Positions 37,266 through 46,920 of a DNA stretch of 64,000 bases are shown here, piece after piece. The position numbers were made by a program, and so were the translations under genes. Location: positions 1 to 64,000 of the forward strand of contig JABHBK010000053.1 of assembly GCA_018673915.1 (NCBI GenBank), written 5' to 3'. The notes beneath the pieces are model-generated. The model was not told where the DNA came from, searched no databases, and saw only the letters and a program-made list of their open reading frames with translations. Each line of letters opens with the position of its first letter. Positions within the stretch are counted from its first letter, which is position 1. Source of the stretch: Nitrospina sp. (GTDB taxonomy: Bacteria > Nitrospinota > Nitrospinia > Nitrospinales > VA-1).

Positions 37266-38045
37266 ATGTCTTCTGTTGTCCAGATTTTGAGTCCTCAAGC
37301 TGAGGAATTGCATGCGAGACGCCGTGAAATGGCAGATCTCCGGCGCAAGCTTGCCGACAAGGAACTTGAGCTTTCTACAGGAAAAGCGGCACTGAATATA
37401 TTTGAGCGACGCTATCAGAGCGTTGTCGGTCCGATGTATGCGGAACTGGATGGAGTCAAGGCACAGATTTTGAGCCTGGCTTCCAAGTTTTACCCTAAGG
37501 CGGAAAACTTCCGGGAAGAAGCAAAATCAGCCCGTGAACAAGCCAATGAGTTCCAGCAAGAAAACCAAGAAAAAAACCCAGAAAAAATTAAACAGGAATT
37601 CAACCCTCCTGAAATTTTAAAAAAACTTTTTCGCCGGGTAGCAAAAAAAATCCATCCTGACCTGGCGTCTTCCACAAACGAACGCGAACGCAGGCATGAC
37701 CTGATGTCAAAGCTCAACCAGGCTTACGATCGTCTGGATGAGGAGGCTATACGCTTAATCCTGATTGAATGGGAAGCGGAAGAGCCTTTGTCGGACACCT
37801 TTGAACTGGGGGAACAGTTGGTCCGGGTGATGAATCAGATTTCCCAGGTGCGCAAACGCATGAATGAGATTTCAGATGAGTTGGAGGATTTATCGCTCAC
37901 GGAAATGTTCCAGCTAAAACAAAATATCGAGTCTGCTGAACGGGAAGGTCATGATCTTCTTCAGGAAATCGCTGATGATATCGAAGCGAAAATTAAAAAA
38001 GCTAAAACCCAGATTCGGGATTTAGCCTATGACTTTATTGAATAG
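37266..38045 (+). CDS. J-domain-containing coiled-coil protein
   Basis: About 259 residues from the chosen ATG, which has GAGGA seven bases upstream. An N-terminal coiled coil (LHARRREMADLRRKLADKEL) and a charged linker lead to a J-domain-like segment: LKKLFRRVAKKIHPDLASS carries the HPD motif that stimulates DnaK, followed by LMSKLNQAYDRLDEEAIRLI. The C-terminal third is again coiled coil. It is probably a co-chaperone that directs Hsp70 to specific clients. The Sel1-repeat gene begins eight bases after its stop, so the two are almost certainly co-transcribed and may form one complex. Confidence 0.8.
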   Translation: MSSVVQILSPQAEELHARRREMADLRRKLADKELELSTGKAALNIFERRYQSVVGPMYAELDGVKAQILSLASKFYPKAENFREEAKSAREQANEFQQENQEKNPEKIKQEFNPPEILKKLFRRVAKKIHPDLASSTNERERRHDLMSKLNQAYDRLDEEAIRLILIEWEAEEPLSDTFELGEQLVRVMNQISQVRKRMNEISDELEDLSLTEMFQLKQNIESAEREGHDLLQEIADDIEAKIKKAKTQIRDLAYDFIE

Positions 38046-38053
38046 CTTATCTT

Positions 38054-40417
38054 ATGAATAAACCTCAAAATTATTCTACTTATGCTGTAGAAAAATCTGA
38101 AGGTGAAGCTCCGCATATCCTGCCTAAGAACCATAAGGATACTGCCAGAGAGTTACCGGAAATCTATTACAAAAACAGCAAGGGTTCTGTTGAACGGGTG
38201 GACCGGCAAAACTTGGAGCATTGGTCGCGGGAAGCGCAGTTAGGAAATTCGCAGGCCCAATACAATCTCGGAGTGGCGCATTTTAAAGGAGTGGGAATTT
38301 CTCCGGACCATGAGGAGGCATTCAAATGGTTTGCGAAGGCCGCAGAAAAAGGTTCTGCATCGGGTCAGGGTTTTCTGGGAGTGATGTACGAAAACGGGTT
38401 GGGAGTGGCTCAGGATTATGAAAAGAGTCTGCACTGGTACCGAAAAGCGGCGGAACAGGAGGACAGTACAGCACAATTCAACCTGGCAAGAATGTGTTAT
38501 CAGGGAAATGGTGCTTCCAGAGCTCCAGCGGAAGCCGCAAAATGGTTCGAAAAAGCGGCGGAAAAAAATAACGACACGGCCCAGAATATGTTGGGTGTGA
38601 TTTATGAAAATGGCGATGGGGTTTCTCAGGATTACTCTCAGGCTGAATCCTGGTATCGAAAAGCGGCACTGAATGGTAATGAGGCGGGGCTTTATAATCT
38701 GGGCGATCTTTATGAACGTGGAAGGGGAGTGGTGAAAGACCCTGACCAGGCTGCTCGATGGTTCCGGAAATCTGCTTTAAGTGGATTTGATCTCGCCCAA
38801 TTTAAATTGGGGACTCTTTATTATTGTGGTGACGGGGTTGCTCAGGCTCCCAAAAAAGCTCTGCATTGGTTTTGCAATGCTGCAGAGCAGGGCCATCCTC
38901 ATGCGAAGCATTTTCTGGAAACCACCTCTCCAGATTTCGAACCTACCGCTGAAGATCTTTATAAAAAAGGCCAGTACTTTTTTGAGCAGAAGGAATATGA
39001 AGAAGCCTACCTGTGGTTGAACAGATCTGCAAACCAGGACTATGCCTTGGCGCAAAATTCTCTGGGTTTGCTTTACGATTATGGTAAGGGCTGCGAGAGA
39101 AACCCACTTTTAGCACTAGAGTGGTATCAGCAAGCGGGAGACCATGGACAAGCATTATTCAATCTGGGGATGCTATATTTCCTGGGTGACGGGATTGAAC
39201 CGGATGAACAAAAAGCGTTCTCTTGTTTTGAACGCTCAGCAAATGAGAATGAAACCCGTGCTCAGGTTTTTCTGGGAATCCTTTATGAGAAGGGTCGGGG
39301 AATTACGGAGGATCTATCGCGGGCGGTGAGTTGTTATCGCAAGGCGGCCTGGCAGGGGGATTCTTTTGCCCGCTTTCATCTTGCGCGAATGTATTATCAC
39401 GGGAAAGGTATAGGCACCGATCATGCTCAGGCTTTGCATTGGTACCTCAAAGCGGCGGAGCAAGGATATTCGCTGGCACAATATAATCTTGGTCGTATGT
39501 ATTTGAATGGAGAAGGCTCATCGGTAGATATTGAGAAGGCGATCCATTGGTTTCAGGAAGCTGCCGAGCAAGGTCATGATTATGCCCAATTCAGTATTGG
39601 AAAAATATTTTTCGCTAGAAATGGAGAGGGTTTGGAACAGGCATTGTTCTGGTTTCAGAAGGCGGCCCGGCAAGGGAATGACTTGGCGCAGAATCATCTG
39701 GGAAAACTTTTTGAAACAAAAAAAGACGGAATTGAAGAAGCCGCTTATTGGTATAGAAAAGCGGCCGAACAGGGAAATCGTCAGGCAAGTCAAAGCTTGG
39801 GACGGATGTATTTTGTTGGAAAAGGCGTCCCAAAGAATTTTGAAGAAGCCGCAAAATGGTACCGAAAATCTACTCCGAAAATTACCAATAAGGAATGGAT
39901 GGAAGACAACACAGATATCACCTGGTTGCGCAAAGCGGCTCTGAATGGGCATGCCCGGGCCCAGAATCGTCTTGCTGAAAATTATGAGCATGGAAACGGA
40001 ATTCCACAAAGCCACAGAGAAAGCCTGAAGTGGTATGGGCGTGCGGCTGACCAAGGTGATGATCTCGCTCAATTTAACCTGGCTCGTATGCTGGAGGCTT
40101 CGGGTGCTGAAGATGAGGCGTTGGACTGGTTCCATAAAGCCGGAAAGCAGGGAAACCTCCTCGCTCAGGTGAAACTTGGTAAACACTTTAAATCCAGTAC
40201 CTGTCAGGATGATGAACAGGCTTTCAAATGGTTTCGTCTGGCCGCCGAGCAGGGTCAGAATTCTGCCCAATATCACCTTGGAATGATGTACCACAATGGA
40301 CGAGGCATCCCCGTCGATTTTCAGGAAGCCATACTCTGGTTTCGCCGTTCCGCCGAGCAAGACTACCTACCCGCCATCGGCGCATTACACAAGCTTGAAC
40401 ATTCCTTAGAAGTATAA
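38054..40417 (+). CDS. Large Sel1-repeat protein (about 19 repeats)
   Basis: A 787-residue cytoplasmic protein without signal peptide, built from about 19 Sel1-like (TPR-related) repeats of ~36 residues starting near residue 60, of the form QYNLGxMYxxGxGVxxD...A..WFxKAAEQG. A few units are degenerate: one near residue 300 has a longer spacer, and one near 610 contains an insertion with NKEWMEDN. Sel1 arrays are solenoid scaffolds for protein assembly and often signal stress or envelope responses. Co-transcription with a J-domain protein suggests a Hsp70 adaptor platform, which is inference. Confidence 0.9.
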   Translation: MNKPQNYSTYAVEKSEGEAPHILPKNHKDTARELPEIYYKNSKGSVERVDRQNLEHWSREAQLGNSQAQYNLGVAHFKGVGISPDHEEAFKWFAKAAEKGSASGQGFLGVMYENGLGVAQDYEKSLHWYRKAAEQEDSTAQFNLARMCYQGNGASRAPAEAAKWFEKAAEKNNDTAQNMLGVIYENGDGVSQDYSQAESWYRKAALNGNEAGLYNLGDLYERGRGVVKDPDQAARWFRKSALSGFDLAQFKLGTLYYCGDGVAQAPKKALHWFCNAAEQGHPHAKHFLETTSPDFEPTAEDLYKKGQYFFEQKEYEEAYLWLNRSANQDYALAQNSLGLLYDYGKGCERNPLLALEWYQQAGDHGQALFNLGMLYFLGDGIEPDEQKAFSCFERSANENETRAQVFLGILYEKGRGITEDLSRAVSCYRKAAWQGDSFARFHLARMYYHGKGIGTDHAQALHWYLKAAEQGYSLAQYNLGRMYLNGEGSSVDIEKAIHWFQEAAEQGHDYAQFSIGKIFFARNGEGLEQALFWFQKAARQGNDLAQNHLGKLFETKKDGIEEAAYWYRKAAEQGNRQASQSLGRMYFVGKGVPKNFEEAAKWYRKSTPKITNKEWMEDNTDITWLRKAALNGHARAQNRLAENYEHGNGIPQSHRESLKWYGRAADQGDDLAQFNLARMLEASGAEDEALDWFHKAGKQGNLLAQVKLGKHFKSSTCQDDEQAFKWFRLAAEQGQNSAQYHLGMMYHNGRGIPVDFQEAILWFRRSAEQDYLPAIGALHKLEHSLEV

Positions 40418-40538
40418 ATACCCCCACCCGGTAATCTGTAAGGTTTCCCTCTTTTTGACGACTCTATTTTAAGGGAGATTTTTTGTGCCATTTTATATAT
40501 AGTTATCTAGATATTTAAATATAATAGGCTGGGGATTT

Positions 40539-41390
40539 ATGGCTCGGTATCAGAGGGTTTGGGCGGGATTGATTTTATGTCTAATGGTGGGTTTTCCGCT
40601 TGAAACCGTTGCCGACACTGGGTTACGGGTTCAGATAGTGGGTTCCACGACAGTCCTACCTGTTGCTTCACGCTCAGCGCAAAAATTTATGCAATCCTCC
40701 AAGGTTCGGATTATCGCTAATGCCGGGGGCTCGGGGGTGGGTATTCATTCTGTGGCCCAAAGTCGGGCGGATATTGGAATGGCATCACGTGAAATTTCCC
40801 CAGATGAAAAAATACGATTTGAAAAATCCAATTTAATAACTCATCCGGTAGGGCTTGATGCGGTGGCTTGCATGGTTTCTGCAGAAATTTATCAAGCCGG
40901 GGTTAGGCATTTAACGCGTCGAGAGATTGCCGGGATATATATGGGAAAAATTCGCAACTGGAAAGAGGTGGGTGGACCTGACCGGGAAATTGTTGTCATA
41001 GATAAAGAACGTCATCGTGGTACCCGGCATGTGTTCATGAATTATATTTTCGGAAATGCGTTACAAAGGACACCCGGCACGCTTTTGGTCACCGGATCGA
41101 ATAATGAAGAACAAACGAAGATTGCGCAAAGCGACTCGGCTATTGGTATGTTGTCATTTGCCTGGATCAATGAACAGGTGAAAGCGGTTACCCTGCGGGA
41201 TCAGGGAAAAGAATATTTGCCGACGTGGAAAGCTGTTCAGCAAAGGGAGTATCCAATAGTTCGAAAATTAAATTTTATAACAGCTGGAGAACCAAGAGGA
41301 GAGGTTAAAGCTTTCATCGATTTTGTAAAAGGGCCAGAGGGTCAAAAAATAATTGAAGAGAGCGGTTACATTCCTATTGGAGGAAATTAA
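40539..41390 (+). CDS. pstS: Phosphate ABC transporter substrate-binding protein PstS
   Basis: A 283-residue periplasmic phosphate-binding protein. A signal peptide (cleavage near TVADT) is followed by VQIVGSTTVLPVASRSAQKF, the conserved phosphate-site loop, then NAGGSGVGIHS, ADIGMASREIS and IVVIDKERHRGTRHVF. It captures phosphate for PstCA. It heads pstSCAB; no pho-box repeat is evident in the 120 bases upstream, so the control mode is not clear. Confidence 0.93.
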   Translation: MARYQRVWAGLILCLMVGFPLETVADTGLRVQIVGSTTVLPVASRSAQKFMQSSKVRIIANAGGSGVGIHSVAQSRADIGMASREISPDEKIRFEKSNLITHPVGLDAVACMVSAEIYQAGVRHLTRREIAGIYMGKIRNWKEVGGPDREIVVIDKERHRGTRHVFMNYIFGNALQRTPGTLLVTGSNNEEQTKIAQSDSAIGMLSFAWINEQVKAVTLRDQGKEYLPTWKAVQQREYPIVRKLNFITAGEPRGEVKAFIDFVKGPEGQKIIEESGYIPIGGN

Positions 41391-41395
41391 AAATC

Positions 41396-42292
41396 TTGAA
41401 TTTTTCTTTTGGAAATTATCTCAGTAGCGATTGTTCTGCTGTTCGCAATTGGGAACCCTTGGGCTGGGTTTTTGCTGGGATGAATTTTATTTTTCTCACT
41501 TGCACTATGGGTCTCGCAACTTTTCTGCTTGTCGAGTCTATTCCTGTTTGGCGCTCGGAAGGGTTGGCGTTCTGGCTGGGAGAAAACTGGTGGGTAGGGG
41601 AAACCTTTGGCGCACTACCCATGATTTGCGGATCCTTTATCGTAACGGGTTTGGCAGTGTTGCTGGTTTTACCTGTAGCCCTTTCCGGAGCTTTGTTCAC
41701 CTCCGAATATTTAACTCCGCCACTTAGGAGAAGGATGAAAGGGATTATGGAAATGCTAGCGGGTATTCCTGGCATTATTTATGGTTTGCTGGGGGTCTCT
41801 TTTTTGACTGCAGGAGTCAAGGATGTTTTTAATCTGCTCGATGGCAATACTTTGTTCACTGCCGGTTGCTTGTTGGCGATTATGATTTTACCAACGGTCC
41901 TGACTTTATCTGAAGATGCTCTTCGTTCAGTTTCTTCAGAATTTCGTGAAGCCGCCGAAGGGCTGGGCCTCACTAAACTGCAAACTGCATGGAGAGTGGT
42001 GTTACCCCAGTCTCTGCCAGGAATTGTTGGGGCTGTACTGTTAGGGATAGGTCGAGCAATGGGAGAAACCATAGCGGTGATGCTGGTTATTGGAAGTTTG
42101 GATCGGGTGCCTGGATTCAATATTTTTGTTTCGGGCCAAACTATTCCCTCCAAACTGGGCCGTGAAGCGGCCGAAGCTTTGGGCAGCGCGGAACACTGGA
42201 GCGCATTGATGGGTTTAGGCTTTACTCTATTTCTAATGGTGGCATTTATAACAATTTGTGGAAATTATTTTAAATATTGGAGTGGTCGGTGA
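41396..42292 (+). CDS. pstC: Phosphate ABC transporter permease PstC
   Basis: A 298-residue inner-membrane permease with about six helices. The transporter EAA-type loop is seen in FREAAEGLGLTKLQTAWRVVLPQSLPGIVGAVLLG, and GMEMLAGIPGIIYGLLG-type text earlier is typical of PstC. The likely start is the TTG at 41396, five bases after pstS, with GGAGG upstream; a later ATG would remove the first membrane segment. It overlaps pstA by four bases. Confidence 0.92.
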   Translation: MNFSFGNYLSSDCSAVRNWEPLGWVFAGMNFIFLTCTMGLATFLLVESIPVWRSEGLAFWLGENWWVGETFGALPMICGSFIVTGLAVLLVLPVALSGALFTSEYLTPPLRRRMKGIMEMLAGIPGIIYGLLGVSFLTAGVKDVFNLLDGNTLFTAGCLLAIMILPTVLTLSEDALRSVSSEFREAAEGLGLTKLQTAWRVVLPQSLPGIVGAVLLGIGRAMGETIAVMLVIGSLDRVPGFNIFVSGQTIPSKLGREAAEALGSAEHWSALMGLGFTLFLMVAFITICGNYFKYWSGR

Positions 42293-43137
42293 GTGCAATA
42301 GCGTTTGAGAAAGTGGTGCGAGTGATTATTGGGAGCATTACTTTTATCATCATCGGGCTTTTGGTTGCCATTTTTAGCATTATGTTTCTCAAAGGTTTTC
42401 CTGCGTTCCATGGCGATTTTCTTTTTGCAGAGTCTAAAGATTTCGGCCGCGCGGGGGGTGTTTTTTATCAGTTGGTAGGAACGTTGATTTTGATGACAAC
42501 AGCTGTTTTATTGAGCTTGCCCGTAGCCCTGGGGTCAGTGCTATTTCAGACTGAATACATGGCACCTGGAAAATTCAAGACTTTATTGGCTCAGCTTACT
42601 TACGTTCTCAATGCTACGCCCACAATTTTATTTGGATTGGTGGGTTACCTGCTTTTTGGGGTTTATCTGGACACGGGTGTTTCCTGGGTAACAGGCTCAA
42701 TGATTTTGGCGGTGATGATCTTGCCGACCTTGCAGGTGAGCCTGCGGGAGGCAGTAGAAGCTTTGCCGCAGAAATACCGTGAGGCTGGGATGGCACTGGG
42801 TCTTACCCGATCATCCCAGATTCGTCGCGTTATTCTCCCGCAATGTTTTTATGGGGTGGTGACAGGAGTATTACTGGGACTGGCTAGAGCGGCAGGAGAA
42901 ACAGCGGCTATCATGTTTACGGCGACAACCTTTTCCGGGATTCAGTTTCCACAATCATTTTCAGATCCGGTCCCCACTTTGCAGACACATATTTTAATTC
43001 TGGCTCAGGAAGCCGCCCATCCTGAATCGATTGCCCAGGCTTGGGGTTCCGGCCTGGTATTATTGGGATTGGTATTTATTCTAACTTTGATGGCTTGGGT
43101 TTTCCGGACTCGAGTGGTAATGGAGTCTGATTTATGA
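42289..43137 (+). CDS. pstA: Phosphate ABC transporter permease PstA
   Basis: A 282-residue permease that pairs with PstC. The EAA loop is YREAGMALGLTRSSQIRRVILPQ and ends in GLARAAGETAAIMFTA, the family signature. I chose the GTG at 42289, which overlaps the pstC stop as GTGA and has GGAG six bases upstream; a TTG twelve bases earlier lacks such a site. It overlaps pstB by ATGA. Confidence 0.92.
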   Translation: MSAIAFEKVVRVIIGSITFIIIGLLVAIFSIMFLKGFPAFHGDFLFAESKDFGRAGGVFYQLVGTLILMTTAVLLSLPVALGSVLFQTEYMAPGKFKTLLAQLTYVLNATPTILFGLVGYLLFGVYLDTGVSWVTGSMILAVMILPTLQVSLREAVEALPQKYREAGMALGLTRSSQIRRVILPQCFYGVVTGVLLGLARAAGETAAIMFTATTFSGIQFPQSFSDPVPTLQTHILILAQEAAHPESIAQAWGSGLVLLGLVFILTLMAWVFRTRVVMESDL

Positions 43138-43868
43138 TCCAGTTTAAAAATTTTACTGCTGCTTTTGGAGAAAGGGAGGTCATTAAGGGTATGACCTGTA
43201 ACCTGGCCGAAAACTCCATCACGGCTCTCATTGGAGTGTCTGGTTCAGGAAAAACCACTCTTCTGCGAGTTCTTTGTCGAATGAATGATCGCATTGAAAA
43301 TTTTCATATCAGGGGTAACGTTCTGATCGGAGGGGAAGATATTTTCCGGCCCGATACCAACGTATATTCGCTGAGGAGAAAAGTAGGCATGATTTTCCAA
43401 AAGCCATGTGTGTTTCCGGTAAGTATTTTCGAAAACGTTATTTTTGGAATCCGGGAAGTAACAAGAATTCCCAAAAAGGATTACCCTGACCTGATGGAGA
43501 AAGTATTGCGCGAAGTGTTTCTCTGGGAGGAAGTAAAGGACCGGCTCAATGAAAAGGCGACTACGCTTTCTCAGGGGCAACAACAAAGGCTTACCTTGGC
43601 CCGCACGCTGGCAGTGGGACCAGATGTTTTGCTAATGGATGAACCTACATCTTCTTTGGACCCTAAATCCACGGCGGCGATTGAAAAACTGGTTTTATCG
43701 TTAAAGAACAGGCACACCATTCTGTGGGTCACGCACCAGCATGATCAGGCTCATTCTATTGCGGACCGAGTCCTTGTTCTTGAGGAAGGACAGGTCGTAA
43801 GTTCACCTGTCTTAATGGAGCGGCAGGAAAAACCTTCCTCCTTTGCAGATGTTTTATATAACGCCTAG
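43134..43868 (+). CDS. pstB: Phosphate ABC transporter ATPase PstB
   Basis: A 244-residue ATP-binding subunit. Walker A is GVSGSGKTTLLR near residue 36, the ABC signature is LSQGQQQRLTLARTLA near 150, and Walker B is LLMDEPTSSLDP, followed by the switch His in VTHQHDQA. It drives phosphate import by PstCA. Many pst operons continue with phoU; here no phoU follows and the next gene is a TPR protein after about 70 bases. Confidence 0.93.
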   Translation: MIQFKNFTAAFGEREVIKGMTCNLAENSITALIGVSGSGKTTLLRVLCRMNDRIENFHIRGNVLIGGEDIFRPDTNVYSLRRKVGMIFQKPCVFPVSIFENVIFGIREVTRIPKKDYPDLMEKVLREVFLWEEVKDRLNEKATTLSQGQQQRLTLARTLAVGPDVLLMDEPTSSLDPKSTAAIEKLVLSLKNRHTILWVTHQHDQAHSIADRVLVLEEGQVVSSPVLMERQEKPSSFADVLYNA

Positions 43869-43941
43869 TGACACCCCCTCTTTCAATCAGGTTTCCAAGC
43901 CTTTATAATTAAACCAACATTATTTTACGTTGAGGCGAGGA

Positions 43942-45531
43942 TTGAGTAACAGTAAACCCAGCAACAAAGAAGGGCGACCATCCCTTAGCAGTAAGAATGA
44001 AGGTCTTTCCACATTGGGGGAAAAGCTTAAAAGCAGTAACCCCAAATTAGTGGAGCGATTTGAAGCCATTCAAGGTGTCGAACTTACGGTGCCCAGACTG
44101 GTGCAGGTGATTGAAGATCTCTTGCCCTACCCGTGGGATGACATTGAATTATTTGAGGAGGCGGTCAAACTTACGGCTGAAGGGTTTTATTGGGAAGCCG
44201 TTGGAGTTTGCCATGATGTTTTGCACCTGAGTCCCAATGCCTATCCTGTTTACCACCTTCTGGGGCACGTATACGGAGCAATGGGAAACGGCAAAGAAGA
44301 AATTGAACATTACCGCAAGGCCGTTCGCTTAAAACCCAACTATCCGCAAATCTATTTTGATTTGGGTACTGCCTATTGGGTTTCCGGAAAGGAAAAAAAA
44401 TCCCTCGCAGTATTAAAAAAAACCATACCTATGGCACCGGATTTTGCGGTGGCGGATTATTGGCTGACTTTTATATTTGACCGGCTGGGAAGAAACCGGG
44501 ATAGATATCAGATTTCTGAAAATGATAAGGTTGCGCGAACTCAAACCTTTGCCCAGATTTGTGGACTACTTGGTCACGCGTTCATGGAGTATGGTTATCA
44601 TGCTTCAGCACGCCAGGCTTTAAAGAGGGCGGTGCGAGTGTGGCCGGAATTCGCGGAAGGCTATTTCCAGTTAGGGTCACTCCATCTGAAAAAATTGAGG
44701 AATCCGAAACGAGCTAGAAAATATTTGGAGCAGGCGGAGCAACTATATATTCGCCAGAAAAATTTTCCGAGAGCGGCCTTGGCGCATCAATTGTACCGGT
44801 CTAAGGAGGAAGTTCATGATAAAGACAAGGCTGCAGAGGAATGGTTGAAAGAAGGTTTGCGGCTCCAGGGTCTAGGCTGGTACCAGGGTGCGGTAGATGC
44901 CTATCGGATGGCGCAGGGTTTGAAACCTGATTTTCTGGATGCTTTTTACAATATGGGGGTGGCTTATGGTTGTATGGAAGAAAATGATATTGATGCCCTG
45001 CATAAGGCTGTATGGGTTTTCAAAAAGTCGATAGACATCAGTCCAGAATTTATTCACTCCTATACCGCTTTGGGTGCATCTTATATTAAGCAGGGTGAAT
45101 TGGAGTTAGCCATGGAGACCTTAAACCGGGCTATTCATGTCGACCCTAAAGACTCGAATGTTTATTATTATCTGGGAATCGCCTGCCGCATGAATGCGCA
45201 AATTTCCCAAGCGGTTGATTATATGAGGCAGGCTGTAGCCCTTAAGCCCGATTCGGTCCCGGTTCAATTTTACTTTGGTTTATCTCTCATGGATCTGGAA
45301 ATTTACGAAGAAGCCAGTACCGCGTTTCGAGAAGTGGTGCGGATTAAACCTGATTTTGCGGACGGACATTTAATGCTGGGGAAATTATACCACGAACAAT
45401 TGTCTGATCCGACTAAGGCGCTTCCTCATTTAAAGAAGGCCGAAAAATTGTTTATGAAATTGGAAGATTATCAACGGGTCGGGCAGATTCGCCAGCTTCT
45501 CCTTCGACGACCTATAAAATCGGATTTATGA
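43942..45531 (+). CDS. TPR-repeat protein, 529 residues
   Basis: A soluble protein with about ten tetratricopeptide repeats from residue ~85 onward (for example YPVYHLLGHVYGAMGNGKEE, FAEGYFQLGSLHLKKL, SNVYYYLGIACRMNAQISQA, VPVQFYFGLSLMDLEIYEEA). The N-terminus is a basic, Ser-rich, low-complexity segment without signal peptide. I chose the TTG at 43942 because GAGG lies six bases upstream; an alternative TTG at 43930 has no site, and there is no nearby ATG. It is likely an assembly scaffold; partners are unknown. A secreted TPR-like gene follows 12 bases later. Confidence 0.8.
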   Translation: MSNSKPSNKEGRPSLSSKNEGLSTLGEKLKSSNPKLVERFEAIQGVELTVPRLVQVIEDLLPYPWDDIELFEEAVKLTAEGFYWEAVGVCHDVLHLSPNAYPVYHLLGHVYGAMGNGKEEIEHYRKAVRLKPNYPQIYFDLGTAYWVSGKEKKSLAVLKKTIPMAPDFAVADYWLTFIFDRLGRNRDRYQISENDKVARTQTFAQICGLLGHAFMEYGYHASARQALKRAVRVWPEFAEGYFQLGSLHLKKLRNPKRARKYLEQAEQLYIRQKNFPRAALAHQLYRSKEEVHDKDKAAEEWLKEGLRLQGLGWYQGAVDAYRMAQGLKPDFLDAFYNMGVAYGCMEENDIDALHKAVWVFKKSIDISPEFIHSYTALGASYIKQGELELAMETLNRAIHVDPKDSNVYYYLGIACRMNAQISQAVDYMRQAVALKPDSVPVQFYFGLSLMDLEIYEEASTAFREVVRIKPDFADGHLMLGKLYHEQLSDPTKALPHLKKAEKLFMKLEDYQRVGQIRQLLLRRPIKSDL

Positions 45532-45543
45532 TTTCATCAGTTT

Positions 45544-46824
45544 ATGTCTGAAAAAATTGTGAAGCTAATCAATTTTCACTATTTCCTCCTGGCAGGGGTT
45601 TTGTTTTTTGCCTTGGACTCTGCAAATGCACAGGAGCAGCCGGATACCCAGACTCCACGGAAAAATCTGACTGCGGAGGAAATGGCTCCTTTGGCTCTTA
45701 AGGACTCGATGTATTACAATTTTGACGAGTGGTTCGCACGCTTTGCCGGTGAAATCAATCGTTTGGAGTCAGCAGTTCCTTCCCTGGAAAACCGTGTTGA
45801 ATTGATGAAATACCATTTCAATTATGCCGGGTTACTGGGAGAGCTTTGCCATACGTTAGCTTTTACCAGTAAATACCAGGATGAGAGTATTGCCAAAAAA
45901 TTCATGCACCACAGCAGGCGTGTAAAAAAATTAGCCCAGGATATTCTGGATGATGATTTCAGTACTATTGATCAACAAGCCCATGCAAATTTGTATCTGG
46001 GGGCCTCAGAAGGTTATATCGGAATTTTTGAATATGGGCAGGGCAACCTGCTTGTGGCTTTGATCAATGGATTCCAGGCCGATAATCATCTTGAAAGGGC
46101 TCTTATTTTAAATCCCAAACTTGTTGATGCTTATTTCGGTCTTGGAATGTATCGATATGGAAATAGTCGGCTCGGAGGATTGGGGAACCTGATCATGCAG
46201 GGAGGAAAAGACCTTCGGCTTGTTGGCATGAACCATATTGAGCATGCCATTTTAAATGATGCGGCGGCCCAGCCACTGGCACTGAAAACGTTGGCTTGGT
46301 TTTATATTTCCGAAGAAATCAATCCGGAAAACAGGGACCTTCCTCCTGAAAATCTGTTGTCGCGCAAGAAGACTCGCCAAAACGCTATCGGCCTGTTGGT
46401 CGAGTTGGAAAACCGCTACTTCAAAAATTCGTCTCCCTATCCCCATTTTCGTGGCAATAAAGAACTGGCTATGATGAAAGCTCTGCAGTTTGTGCTGGAT
46501 AAGGATTATGAAAAGGCCGGTAGTGAGTTTAAAAAAGTATTGGAAATAAGCGACCACTTACAGAACCGCGGATTTAAAATCAATCCGCAATTGATTCAAT
46601 CGGTTGAAGCGGGCATAGAATTCTGTGAGCTCATGTTATTACAGGCATCGGAGGAGAACGAAAAACGATCCGCCTGTTCAAAGGTCAATGCGCAGGTGAA
46701 TTTTTTGAACGGCGGGGGTTCCATGGTGGAATACGATTCAAAAAAAATTCGCTCTGAACTCCACGCTGTATTTTCAGAGGCTTTAGAGCAAATGTCTGAA
46801 AAGTTGGATTGTGCTCAAAATTAA
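45544..46824 (+). CDS. Secreted TPR-like protein, 426 residues
   Basis: A signal peptide (hydrophobic residues 10-26, cleavage after SANA) is followed by a helical, TPR-like region: YGQGNLLVALINGFQADNHL, ALILNPKLVDAYFGLGMYRY with the adjoining YGNSRLGG, and DKDYEKAGSEFKKVLEI. No catalytic motif is seen. It is probably periplasmic and co-transcribed with the preceding cytoplasmic TPR gene (12-base gap). Confidence 0.72.
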   Translation: MSEKIVKLINFHYFLLAGVLFFALDSANAQEQPDTQTPRKNLTAEEMAPLALKDSMYYNFDEWFARFAGEINRLESAVPSLENRVELMKYHFNYAGLLGELCHTLAFTSKYQDESIAKKFMHHSRRVKKLAQDILDDDFSTIDQQAHANLYLGASEGYIGIFEYGQGNLLVALINGFQADNHLERALILNPKLVDAYFGLGMYRYGNSRLGGLGNLIMQGGKDLRLVGMNHIEHAILNDAAAQPLALKTLAWFYISEEINPENRDLPPENLLSRKKTRQNAIGLLVELENRYFKNSSPYPHFRGNKELAMMKALQFVLDKDYEKAGSEFKKVLEISDHLQNRGFKINPQLIQSVEAGIEFCELMLLQASEENEKRSACSKVNAQVNFLNGGGSMVEYDSKKIRSELHAVFSEALEQMSEKLDCAQN

Positions 46825-46920
46825 AATCTCAAAAATTCCGTATCTCGTTAACGGATTTCCGATGTAAGGAGTTGTCGGTTAAATCGACCAACTGGAAGGT
46901 TTAACTTTATGGGTCGATGA

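Noticed and set aside
39518-40360. 280-codon minus-strand frame inside the Sel1-repeat gene
   Set aside because: Periodic antisense of the Sel1 repeats; its own repetitiveness is inherited from the real gene.
40418-40538. Pho box upstream of pstS
   Set aside because: No pair of CTGTCAT-like repeats with the right spacing was found.
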